From an uncultured Pontibacter sp. (GTDB taxonomy: Bacteria > Bacteroidota > Bacteroidia > Cytophagales > Hymenobacteraceae), in contig NZ_CANLZM010000013.1 in NCBI RefSeq assembly GCF_947495565.1, forward strand, positions 1-64,000: a stretch of 64,000 nt of DNA. The letters are read 5' to 3'. Shown here piece after piece: positions 1 through 6,140 of this stretch. Both the position numbers and the translations under genes were made by a program. The number at the start of each line of letters is the position of its first letter. The stretch's first letter is position 1. Under the pieces are notes generated by a model. It was not told the DNA's origin. It worked only from the letters and a program-made list of their open reading frames with translations, and did not search any database.

Positions 1-2
1 CA

Positions 3-36
3 TTGTTTATCTGTAAGCTTCATGACAGATAAACAA
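3..36. repeat. 12-bp perfect inverted repeat
   Basis: Arms at 3-14 and 25-36 are perfectly complementary (TTGTTTATCTGT) around a 10-base loop. No T-run follows on the plus strand, so a simple intrinsic terminator is not obvious. It lies about 70 bases before the first attC-like site and may belong to the end of a cassette whose gene is off the left edge, or be the terminator of that gene. Nothing else recognisable lies between 37 and 106. Confidence 0.5.
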
Positions 37-106
37 ATACCCCCTAAGGAAGGTCCATATTTATGAGATAGCTTCTAGTTCTTATTGAGACCGAAAGAAC
101 AAAATC

Positions 107-172
107 ACCTAACCCTGCACAGGCTCCATATTCGGCTTTGCCTCATTCGCAGCCTGTACAAATCCGTTAGGC
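107..172 (+). repeat. attC-like cassette recombination site A
   Basis: Left core box ACCTAAC (107-113) matches the integron consensus RYYYAAC, and right core box GTTAGGC (166-172) matches GTTRRRY. Inside them TGCACAGGCT (116-125) and AGCCTGTACA (151-160) are complementary with one mismatch, giving the folded attC form with a central spacer. The 42 bases 118-159 match 34 of 42 positions at 3923-3964 in another site of this array. It ends the cassette to its left and opens the one carrying the gene at 209. Fold and boxes are read from the sequence; function is inferred. Confidence 0.65.
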
Positions 173-208
173 GTAACTAAAATTAATAAATTCGTTATTT
201 TAAATTCA

Positions 209-727
209 ATGAGAAAGCCTTCCATTTTAGTTTTTCTACTTCTGTTTATACCGTTTTTAGAAGGCTTTTCACAAATTTCGGCTACTGAAATTGATTCTAA
301 ATGGAACAATCTTAAAATGGCCTTAACAAGGCGTTCTGACCATATTATAGAATTTTCAAATTATATCTCAAAATCAAATAAAGGGAATATAAAAGGTTTA
401 AAAGAATCGAAAGAAATTAGTTCATCTTTAAGAAATGATCTCAACAATATAACTTCTATAGATAGCCTTATAATCAATAGATTAAAATCCAAAAATGACA
501 GCTTAACTAATTCTTTCAAAATAGTTCTTAAGAAAATTAATATTGATCAGACCTTCCATAAGCCAAATAAAAGCCAAGAATTTTTAATGCGGTTAGAAGG
601 TATTGATAATAGAATATACTTCGAGAAAAAAGAATTTAATAAAGCTTGCAGAGAAAATGGAAGAGTTGACTTATTGTTTGGCAACGATGACCATTCCAAT
701 ATAGTTGAAGATATAAATAAAGAATAG
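209..727 (+). CDS. secreted hypothetical protein, cassette-borne
   Basis: Function not recognised. The 172-residue product opens with an export signal: basic MRK, then the hydrophobic run LVFLLLFIPFL, with cleavage probably near GFSQ, so it should act outside the cytoplasm. The mature part is rich in Lys, Asn, Ser and Ile, has a single cysteine, looks largely helical and has no domain I know. It starts 36 bases after attC-like site A and stops about 14 bases from the 3' end of the group II intron, the arrangement of a one-gene cassette. Base composition is far more AT-rich than the genes after 5000, which fits acquisition from elsewhere. The ATG at 209 is the one that gives the signal peptide. 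Confidence 0.6.
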   Translation: MRKPSILVFLLLFIPFLEGFSQISATEIDSKWNNLKMALTRRSDHIIEFSNYISKSNKGNIKGLKESKEISSSLRNDLNNITSIDSLIINRLKSKNDSLTNSFKIVLKKINIDQTFHKPNKSQEFLMRLEGIDNRIYFEKKEFNKACRENGRVDLLFGNDDHSNIVEDINKE

Positions 728-760
728 CATCTGCCAATCGTGTAGACGGCCCCGCCAGCG

Positions 761-2098
761 TTAGGTAGCGGGGAGCGCCTCACACACCACTGTACGTACG
801 GGTCTCGTATACAGCGGTTCGTTAAGTTGTGGAGCTACCTTCTTGTAGTAGTCGAGCATCGATTCATACCCCCTCCGGACAAGCCGTTTCACCGTTACCG
901 TCGTTATCAGGATCGGGCTCTGAGCCACGGCCCAGCCTCCTTTCCTGGTTCTGCTCCAGGCATAGGCCTGCCACTTCGGGACGCCCAGCCGGATCAGGTT
1001 CTTCCTTTTCCGTTCCGGTCGCTTCCAGTCATGCCAGATGCAGTGCCTTAATCTGTTGCGAATCCAACTGTCAAGGTCTTTGAGCTTGCCCTGTATACTA
1101 GCCGTACGGAAGTAGTGGACCCAGCCTCGCTGCGCCTCTTTCAATTCCCGGACACGCTCGTCAAAAGCGCTTGGCGTGGTTTTGCGGGTGATAGCCTTCA
1201 GCTTCTGCTTCAGCCTTGCCAATGCCTTCTCTGTTACCACCAGCTGGTATTTGCCCTTGTCGCCTTTCCTGTAGGTGGGCACGAAGCCGTGGCCCAGTAA
1301 CTGGAAGTCCACAGGCCGCCTGATCCCCGACTTCTCCCGATTTATCGGTAGCCTCAGCCTGTCCCGCAGGAACCGGAATACAGTGTTGCCTACTTTTCGG
1401 GCAGTATCTTCACTTTGGGTGTAGACACTGAAGTCGTCGGCATAGCGGACGTAGCGAAACCCCTGCCTTTCCAGTTCCCTGTCCAGCTCGTGGAGCAGGA
1501 CGTTGGAGAGCAGCGGCGAGAGCGGGCTTCCCTGCGGCACGCCTTTCCTGCGCTTGACGAGTCTCCCCTTGATAAGAATGGGAGCCCGTAACCATTTGCG
1601 GATCAGGCGCAGGGTGAGCGGACACTTTACCTTCCGGTAGAGCAGTTGCAGCAGCAGGCAGTGGTCCACCTCATCGAAGAAGTTGGCAAGGTCGATGTCC
1701 ACGATGTGCTGATAGCCCTCGTGGATGTGCCTGTGCGCCTGCTGCAGGGCCTGATGGGCATTGCGGTTAGGGCGGAAGCCGTAGCTGTGCTCGCTGAACT
1801 CCAGTTCAAAGAGCGGGCTTAGCACCTGGCTCGCCGCTTGTTGCAGCACCCGGTCGGTGACAGTGGGAACGCCTAAGAGGCGATTCTTGCCGTTGCTCTT
1901 GGGTATTTCTACCCCCAGGATGGGCTGTGGCAGGTACCTGCCGTTGCAGATGGCGGTGGCGATGGCGTCCCTGTATTGTTTCAGGTGCAAAGCCAGCTGC
2001 TCTACCCGCATACCGTCCACGCCGGCCGAACCTTTGTTGGCCAGCACATGCTGGTATGCCCGAAGCATGTTGCCGCGGTGGAGTACCTTCTCTATCAT
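761..2098 (-). CDS. ltrA: group II intron reverse transcriptase/maturase
   Basis: Multifunctional intron-encoded protein that splices its host RNA and copies it into new DNA sites. Over 445 residues it shows the RT0 to RT7 order: KGSAGVDGM near residue 22, YGFRPNRNAHQAL near 105, GVPQGSPLSPLLSN near 186, and the catalytic YADD near 219 (RYVRYADDF). A maturase X / GIIM region follows (GWVHYFR, WIRNRLR, then RKNLIRLGV). No HNH endonuclease domain is visible, so mobility would be by target-primed or replication-fork routes. Unusually, the reading frame does not end in domain IV: its last 19 codons run through domain V and stop (TAA, 763-761) inside domain VI. The frame is intact and the YADD is present, so it is probably active. 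Confidence 0.9.
   Translation of the reverse strand: MIEKVLHRGNMLRAYQHVLANKGSAGVDGMRVEQLALHLKQYRDAIATAICNGRYLPQPILGVEIPKSNGKNRLLGVPTVTDRVLQQAASQVLSPLFELEFSEHSYGFRPNRNAHQALQQAHRHIHEGYQHIVDIDLANFFDEVDHCLLLQLLYRKVKCPLTLRLIRKWLRAPILIKGRLVKRRKGVPQGSPLSPLLSNVLLHELDRELERQGFRYVRYADDFSVYTQSEDTARKVGNTVFRFLRDRLRLPINREKSGIRRPVDFQLLGHGFVPTYRKGDKGKYQLVVTEKALARLKQKLKAITRKTTPSAFDERVRELKEAQRGWVHYFRTASIQGKLKDLDSWIRNRLRHCIWHDWKRPERKRKNLIRLGVPKWQAYAWSRTRKGGWAVAQSPILITTVTVKRLVRRGYESMLDYYKKVAPQLNEPLYTRPVRTVVCEALPAT
786..818 (-). ncRNA. group II intron domain V
   Basis: On the minus strand the RNA folds as a 9-bp lower stem (810-818 with 786-794, one G-U), a 2-base bulge (795-796), a 4-bp upper stem (806-809 with 797-800) and a 5-base loop (801-805). 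That is 33 bases with the bulge placed as in catalytic domain V. The 5' strand contains ACCGC, giving a CGC-type catalytic triad. Domain VI follows at 750-773 with a CCCCGC/GCGGGG stem. Confidence 0.8.
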
Positions 2099-2582
2099 CT
2101 GTTACTACTACTAGTTGTAATCTCTTCTCCCGCTTAAGGCAGGGCTGGCTGTGCCTCCCTGCCGAATTGGGGAAAACGTAACGCTTGGTCCTTGAGTAGC
2201 CTGTGAGACCTCCGGGGCCTTCCCGGCTCGTTACTGCTACCTACTACGACCGCTGCTGACTTCTCCCCACATTCCCGACGTGCGGAGACCTCCCCAGGTA
2301 AGAGCATATTCCTTCCTCCGATTCCTGGTACATCTACATCTTAGCGCTTGTTGGTCAGGGGCTTTGCAAAGAGGTGCTTGCTTACCCGCGCTACTATGCC
2401 TCTTATGTACTTTCTGTCCGTCAGTACCGGATTTTGCAGTCCCGCTTTCTTCACTGCGCACCTCGCGATGCACCAGCCTGCGGCTTACTAACAGGCTTCA
2501 CCAACTCGCCTGTAAGGGACTTTCACCCTCTGGAATAATTTGGTATCTTCGATACCAGATGCTCATACTGGGCGCACACAAG

Positions 2583-2632
2583 ACCTAAACCACACCTGAT
2601 GGCGTGCCTTAGCCAAGACGTCAGGGTTAATA
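2583..2632 (+). repeat. attC-like site B, next to the intron
   Basis: Left core ACCTAAAC (2583-2590) resembles the exact left core of site A with one extra A. The right side ends GTTAATA (2626-2632). Inside, CCTGATG near 2597 can pair with CGTCAGG just before the right core. The match to consensus is weaker than in site A. It separates the intron from the lipoprotein gene at 2636. Confidence 0.45.
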
Positions 2633-2635
2633 GAA

Positions 2636-3334
2636 ATGAACAATAAGCTAATCATACTGCTCTTGACCATGCTTTTAGTGGGCTGTGGGTCTAAAACTAC
2701 TATTGAAGAAGCCACTGGTGAGCCAGAAGAAAGCGACAGTCAGTTTACAGCTTTTGAGTTAAGAAGTCGAAAGTACTGGCCTGTTTTTCTTGATGTCCAA
2801 AACTCATGGCTCCCATTGAATGACTCTGTTACAAACGATGTGAAAATAGTGCGGATAGAACCATATGTGGACCAAGAAAGCAAACCCTATAATGACCTGA
2901 TGTATGTCTTTCCTCACAATCAGTTTGAGGCAATTATTTACCAGGATACTTTATATCTAAAGTTCTTCCAGAGGAGCAGTAGTATCGAGGGAGGAGTAAG
3001 AGTTAAAGTTGTAAACGATGAATTTAGCACTTCTCACTACTTAAAGAGCCTTGGTGGTGATGGCGTCATTATTACCAGACCAGGAGAGGCCATACAACCA
3101 TACTCTGAGGTAGAGGAATATGTTGACACAACATTTGTTGCTAACAGGCAGGTGCTTCGCTTAAACAGAAAGTCATACGAGGTAGGAGACTCCATTTCTG
3201 GTGATATTATTTACGAGGGAAGAAGAAACTATGAATCAAAAAATCCAATGCAAGCCTCTATTTTGGCAAAGGGTAGCTTCAAGGGTACTGTAAAAGAAGG
3301 AAAACAATTTACCCTAACCACACCTAAATTTTAG
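2636..3334 (+). CDS. cassette-borne lipoprotein of unknown function
   Basis: Function not recognised. The 232-residue product begins with a lipoprotein signal, hydrophobic IILLLTMLL followed by the lipobox LVGC, so Cys17 should be lipidated and the protein anchored to a membrane. The next residues (SKTTIEEATGEPEESDSQ) are an acidic flexible linker. The rest is beta-rich, with alternating hydrophobic strands and a C-terminal part reading like an immunoglobulin-like fold (VLRLNRKSYEVGDSISG); that fold is a guess. The ATG lies four bases after attC-like site B, and the stop codon TAG at 3332-3334 falls inside the next attC-like site, a compact cassette layout. Confidence 0.6.
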   Translation: MNNKLIILLLTMLLVGCGSKTTIEEATGEPEESDSQFTAFELRSRKYWPVFLDVQNSWLPLNDSVTNDVKIVRIEPYVDQESKPYNDLMYVFPHNQFEAIIYQDTLYLKFFQRSSSIEGGVRVKVVNDEFSTSHYLKSLGGDGVIITRPGEAIQPYSEVEEYVDTTFVANRQVLRLNRKSYEVGDSISGDIIYEGRRNYESKNPMQASILAKGSFKGTVKEGKQFTLTTPKF

Positions 3335-3366
3335 CTACGCCGCCGTTTACACGAGTACCGTTAGCA
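3312..3366 (+). repeat. attC-like site D
   Basis: Left box CCCTAAC (3312-3318) and right box GTTAGCA (3360-3366) are near-matches to RYYYAAC and GTTRRRY, and CTAAC pairs with GTTAG. The centre contains TAGCTACGCC (3332-3341), found again at 4407-4416 in the site after the next cassette but one. The left box lies within the end of the preceding gene. Confidence 0.45.
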
Positions 3367-3377
3367 AACTTTTATAC

Positions 3378-3902
3378 ATGAATAAATCTCTATCAATCTT
3401 GTTTTGCTTGTTAACCAGTTTGACTTTTACTGCTCATCCTGCATTTTCACAAGAAACATACTATTTCAAGCCTTGGAAAGGGAAACATCAGATTCCAGTT
3501 GAAAATATTGTTTTTGTTATTGATAATTTAGGAAACGAGGAGAGCTATCAAGCTTTTGAAACCATTACCGATGAGCTATGCAGTAACATAAGAACAAGCG
3601 GAATCCAATGTAATACAGTGCGTATAGAAGATTCTAAAATTGCTGTTAGGGGAAGTAGCAGCTTATTTTTATTAATGTCGTTAGAGAAGCCAGCCTATGT
3701 CTATTTAGGCGATAAAGAAAAAGAAATACCGCTTTGCAATAGGATTGCATTGAAGCAGGTTAATTTTTTAGCCCCTAAATTGAAGCATAATATTGAAACA
3801 GTTATTTCTATTTCGATAGATAAAAATGATGAAGCGATAAAGCCATTAGCAGAAGAACTGTCAAAAAAGATATTGCTACATTTTGCTGCAGTTAAAGACT
3901 AA
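3378..3902 (+). CDS. secreted hypothetical protein, cassette-borne
   Basis: Function not recognised. The 174-residue product has an export signal (MNKSLSILFCLLTSLTF, then AHPAFSQ as likely cleavage region). The mature part looks like an alternating alpha/beta fold: NIVFVIDNLG, a helix around YQAFETITDELCSNI, a strand around CNTVRIED, then SSLFLLMSLEKPAYVYLG. A C-terminal helix is likely (EAIKPLAEELSKKILLHF). Two cysteines (CSNIRTSGIQC) are placed where a disulphide could form after export. It lies alone between attC-like sites D and C on the plus strand. I see no relation to the neighbouring cassette genes. Confidence 0.6.
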   Translation: MNKSLSILFCLLTSLTFTAHPAFSQETYYFKPWKGKHQIPVENIVFVIDNLGNEESYQAFETITDELCSNIRTSGIQCNTVRIEDSKIAVRGSSSLFLLMSLEKPAYVYLGDKEKEIPLCNRIALKQVNFLAPKLKHNIETVISISIDKNDEAIKPLAEELSKKILLHFAAVKD

Positions 3903-3913
3903 CATTTCTCTTC

Positions 3914-3976
3914 ACAAAACGGTACAGGCTCTATATTCGGCTGCGCCTCACCCACAGCCTATACTAACCGTTGATC
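3914..3976 (+). repeat. attC-like site C
   Basis: An imperfect palindrome with GGTACAGGCT (3921-3930) opposite AGCCTATACT (3956-3965), right end GTTGATC (3970-3976) and AAAC at 3917-3920 on the left. The 42 bases 3923-3964 agree with 118-159 of site A at 34 positions by eye, though the adjacent genes are unrelated. The core boxes deviate from strict integron consensus. Confidence 0.5.
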
Positions 3977-3987
3977 CAATTTAATTT

Positions 3988-4206
3988 ATGAAAGTAGAAG
4001 TTCTTCAAGTAAATTGGTTTCTAGGGAAGGATCCACCTGAAGGTACGGTTACGGTAAAAACAAAGGACGGCTGCCCTATATCTGCTTTTGCTTATGGAGA
4101 AGATTTTACTGAAGGAGAAGCTGTAAGCGTAGAAATTTGTTCGATTAATGATGACCTTGCTTGGAATACTATATTTGGTGAGAACGAAAACCAAGAAAAA
4201 AATTAG
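3988..4206 (+). CDS. short hypothetical protein, probably frameshifted
   Basis: Function not recognised. As read, this encodes 72 residues beginning MKVEVLQVNWFLGKDPPEGT and ending at a TAG just after an A7 run (4196-4202). Adding one A to that run joins it to an open continuation that ends at 4385, giving about 132 residues with uniform composition across the join. The extended stop (TAA, 4383-4385) then sits at the left edge of the next attC-like site, exactly where other cassette genes stop. The natural product is therefore probably the longer one. Whether this is a real mutation, a sequencing error or slippage at the A run cannot be told from here. Confidence 0.5.
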   Translation: MKVEVLQVNWFLGKDPPEGTVTVKTKDGCPISAFAYGEDFTEGEAVSVEICSINDDLAWNTIFGENENQEKN

Positions 4207-4385
4207 TAAAGTCCATAAATGATTGGGAATATGAAGGATATGGGCAGATAAAGTCTATTGATCCTGTAATTATTGACTTTGGAGAGATTGAATTGGAAAC
4301 AGGCAAATGGACATCTGATAAAAAAGTGGTTGGAGAATTTATCTACTGGAAAATTGATAGGCTTGATATAATTAGAATAGAGTAA
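4203..4385 (+). pseudogene. out-of-frame continuation of the gene at 3988
   Basis: Read one base back from the upstream frame, this stretch is open to TAA at 4383-4385 and encodes about 60 residues: KSINDWEYEGYGQIKSIDP, then VIIDFGEIEL and ending DIIRIE. It has no start codon suited to independent translation. Its composition matches a beta-rich soluble domain continuing the upstream segment. Confidence 0.5.
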
Positions 4386-4440
4386 CTCGGTACAACACCA
4401 TTACGGTAGCTACGCCACCACGAAGCCCAGCACGTTACCT
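4380..4440 (+). repeat. attC-like site E
   Basis: GTAAC (4382-4386) pairs with GTTAC (4434-4438) about 60 bases apart, and the centre carries TAGCTACGCC (4407-4416), shared with site D. The core boxes are degenerate against integron consensus, so the call rests on position after a cassette gene and on the shared centre. Confidence 0.4.
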
Positions 4441-4449
4441 TTTATAAAA

Positions 4450-4965
4450 ATGATAGAAATAGAGAAGCTAAATAACGCTGACAAGAGCAAAATAAAGCTC
4501 GAAATGAGACAAGTGTTAGTTAACTATTTAGCTATCGGGATCATTGTGGCTATAGTAACTGCTGCCTTTGTAATCCTCATACAAATGCACGACAATCTGC
4601 CAATCGGAAAAGGAACTGCTAAAACTCTTTTGCTTTTAGCTGTAGTGTCTGGTTTTGCAGCCTATTTATACTTTGCTGTTAAAGACTTCCTGAAGGACTT
4701 AAATAGTGATTCAAAAAGAATATACTCTGGAGAGATAACAGATAAACCTACTAACACCAACTGGGGGCGGCATGGCAACCCTGCTGCTGACTCTAATTCA
4801 CAACCAAAGCTTGTCGAACACTTTTTAGTTATATACAATCAAAAAATACGTGTAGCAGAAGAAGAGTATAACAAGTATGAAGTTGGAGACAGAGTAAGTC
4901 TATATTTTACAAGCGAGAGTAACATCTTGTTAGAGGTAAAAGAAGAATTACGTTCAGGTAAATAA
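4450..4965 (+). CDS. two-helix membrane protein, cassette-borne
   Basis: Function not recognised. The 171-residue product has two strong membrane segments, about residues 24-46 (VNYLAIGIIVAIVTAAFVIL) and 58-80 (TLLLLAVVSGFAAYLYFAV). A soluble C-terminal part of about 90 residues follows, in which GEITDKPTN and the strands HFLVIYNQKIRV and YEVGDRVSLYF suggest a small beta domain on the cytoplasmic side. The shape resembles small membrane proteins with an appended OB-like domain, but I cannot name a family. It starts ten bases after attC-like site E. It is the last cassette gene before ordinary chromosome genes resume. Confidence 0.6.
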   Translation: MIEIEKLNNADKSKIKLEMRQVLVNYLAIGIIVAIVTAAFVILIQMHDNLPIGKGTAKTLLLLAVVSGFAAYLYFAVKDFLKDLNSDSKRIYSGEITDKPTNTNWGRHGNPAADSNSQPKLVEHFLVIYNQKIRVAEEEYNKYEVGDRVSLYFTSESNILLEVKEELRSGK

Positions 4966-5005
4966 GCACAGGCTTAACCTTCGCCTCTGCTTCAAAAGTA
5001 ACTTT
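4966..5005 (+). repeat. possible truncated attC-like half-site
   Basis: GCACAGGCT (4966-4974), directly after the stop of the last cassette gene, is identical to 117-125 in site A, and TTCGCCTC follows as in a shortened loop. No matching right arm or GTT core is visible before the HxlR gene. It may mark the decayed right end of the array. Confidence 0.3.
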
Positions 5006-5007
5006 AA

Positions 5008-5313
5008 CTAAGCAGACATTTCTTGTCCCCACGAGTCTAAGCTTCTAAGTATAGCTTCTAATGACTTTCCTTTTGGAGTCAGTTCATACTCCACTTTCGG
5101 AGGAACAACAGCATATATTTTTCTGGTAATAAGGTCATCTTTTTCTAGTTCACGCACTGTTTGCGTAAACATCTTATTAGAGATACCTGATATCATTTTT
5201 TGTAATACGCCAGAACGAAGAGGCCCATCTAGGAGGTGAAATAAAACGAGCGGCTTCCATTTGGTGCCAATAAGGTTCATTGTATAATCAAGAGGGCAAT
5301 AATCTCTTTCCAT
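5008..5313 (-). CDS. HxlR-family transcriptional regulator
   Basis: Small winged-helix DNA-binding regulator of 101 residues, the usual size. The family signature is at the N-terminus (CPLDYTMNLIGTKWKPLVL), with a conserved Cys6 that in some members senses thiol-reactive compounds. The recognition helix region is ISNKMFTQTVRELEKDDLI, then the wing (VPPKVEYELTPKGKSL). It is transcribed away from the VOC-fold gene at 5438. By analogy with other HxlR loci it probably controls that neighbour and itself through the shared 124-base region. The inducer is unknown. It is the first gene to the right of the cassette array. Confidence 0.9.
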   Translation of the reverse strand: MERDYCPLDYTMNLIGTKWKPLVLFHLLDGPLRSGVLQKMISGISNKMFTQTVRELEKDDLITRKIYAVVPPKVEYELTPKGKSLEAILRSLDSWGQEMSA

Positions 5314-5379
5314 TTTATACTTGTAAGTGTTTGATATAAAGCAATTAACTCTTTTAGGTACCTATCTTGCTTTTAAGTA

Positions 5380-5397
5380 ACCTGTTGTTTTACAGGT
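5380..5397. promoter_or_regulatory. candidate HxlR operator
   Basis: ACCTGT (5380-5385) and ACAGGT (5392-5397) form a perfect inverted repeat around TGTTTT in the divergent region between the HxlR gene and the VOC gene. A second small palindrome, AGGTACCT, lies at about 5356-5363. A dimeric winged-helix regulator could bind either one. Inference from position and symmetry only. Confidence 0.35.
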
Positions 5398-5437
5398 AAA
5401 TATGCTTTTAGTTGGTGCTATAAATAATCAGATAAAT

Positions 5438-5950
5438 ATGAATAAAGAAGAAACTTACCCAAAATCCTTTTCCCATATAGGAATCACGGTTCCGAATATT
5501 AAGGAAGCTGTAAAGTTTTACTCAGAAGTAATGGGTTGGTATTTCATCATGGAGCCTTCAGTTGTGAAAAAACAAAAGGAGACAGCTATTGGAATAATGT
5601 GTATCGACGTTTTTGGCGAAGAGTGGGAGGAATTTGAGATAGCACACATGGCCACATCCGATGGTATTGGCATCGAATTATTTTCTTTTCCTCACGGAAT
5701 CAAGGAAGCTCCAGAATTCAATCCTTTTAACACTGGGCTGTTTCATTTCTGTGTTCAAGATCCAAATATTGAGAATTTAATTGAAAAGATCGTCGCAGCT
5801 GGAGGAAAACAAAGAATGCCCATAAGGGCATATTACCCAAATGAAAAGCCGTACAAAATGTGCTATGTAGAAGACCCTTTCGGGATTGTATTCGAAATTT
5901 ATACCCATAGTTATGAGCTAACATATTCTTCTGGTGCTTATTCAAAATAA
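5438..5950 (+). CDS. VOC-fold (glyoxalase/bleomycin-resistance-like) protein
   Basis: Vicinal-oxygen-chelate superfamily protein, probably a metal-dependent lyase, dioxygenase or binding protein for a small reactive compound. I chose the ATG at 5438 (MNKEETYPKSFSHIGITVPN, 170 residues) over the in-frame ATG at 5402, because the VOC fold begins at FSHIGITV. The two half-motifs are FSHIGITVPNIKEAVKFYSE with its metal-ligand-type His, and the second half GLFHFCVQDPNIENLIEKI ending CYVEDPFGIVFEIYTH, where the Glu of FEIY is a typical ligand. Divergent pairing with an HxlR regulator suggests an inducible response to an electrophile or drug. The substrate cannot be told. Confidence 0.8.
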   Translation: MNKEETYPKSFSHIGITVPNIKEAVKFYSEVMGWYFIMEPSVVKKQKETAIGIMCIDVFGEEWEEFEIAHMATSDGIGIELFSFPHGIKEAPEFNPFNTGLFHFCVQDPNIENLIEKIVAAGGKQRMPIRAYYPNEKPYKMCYVEDPFGIVFEIYTHSYELTYSSGAYSK

Positions 5951-6140
5951 GCGCCAGAAGGTATTGAGGGGGTGAATGCAATTGCCTTTTTTATAAAATA
6001 GTTTATCAGGCAAATCAGGTTTAGCCGCAGGATATTGCCAATCTCTGGAATGCATAAGAGAACCTGAAACCTCCACTAACTTAATATTTTAGGAATTATA
6101 CCTTGATAAGGAAAATCCGGTTTATAAAGAACATTATCCT

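Larger units (their letters stand above)
742..2577 (-). mobile_element. group II intron beside an attC-like site
   Basis: The element reads on the minus strand. Its 5' end carries a GTGYG start (GTGCGCCCAG from 2577; GTGTG from 2579 is also possible). The 3' end has a clear domain V (786-818) and a domain VI stem (750-755 with 768-773), followed by an AY end at 742 or 740. The maturase ORF (761-2098) lies inside; 2099-2577 is structured RNA of domains I to IV. On the plus strand the intron abuts the left core of attC-like site B (ACCTAAAC, 2583-2590), opposite in direction to the cassette genes. That is the orientation known for class C introns that target attC sites. Class is not settled here: exact ends are uncertain by a few bases and the insertion point is some bases outside the core, not within it. 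Confidence 0.75.

Noticed and set aside
760..766. GTTAGGT as an attC right core after the gene at 209
   Set aside because: It lies inside the domain VI stem of the group II intron (750-773), which explains it fully.
2280..2588. 102-codon plus-strand frame (and 2237-2473 minus) within the intron
   Set aside because: It lies in the structured RNA part of the group II intron, opposite to its sense strand, with no protein-like features.
5970..5992. GCAATTGCC followed by T6 as terminator of the VOC gene
   Set aside because: The stem is only about four base pairs and AT-rich; not convincing alone.
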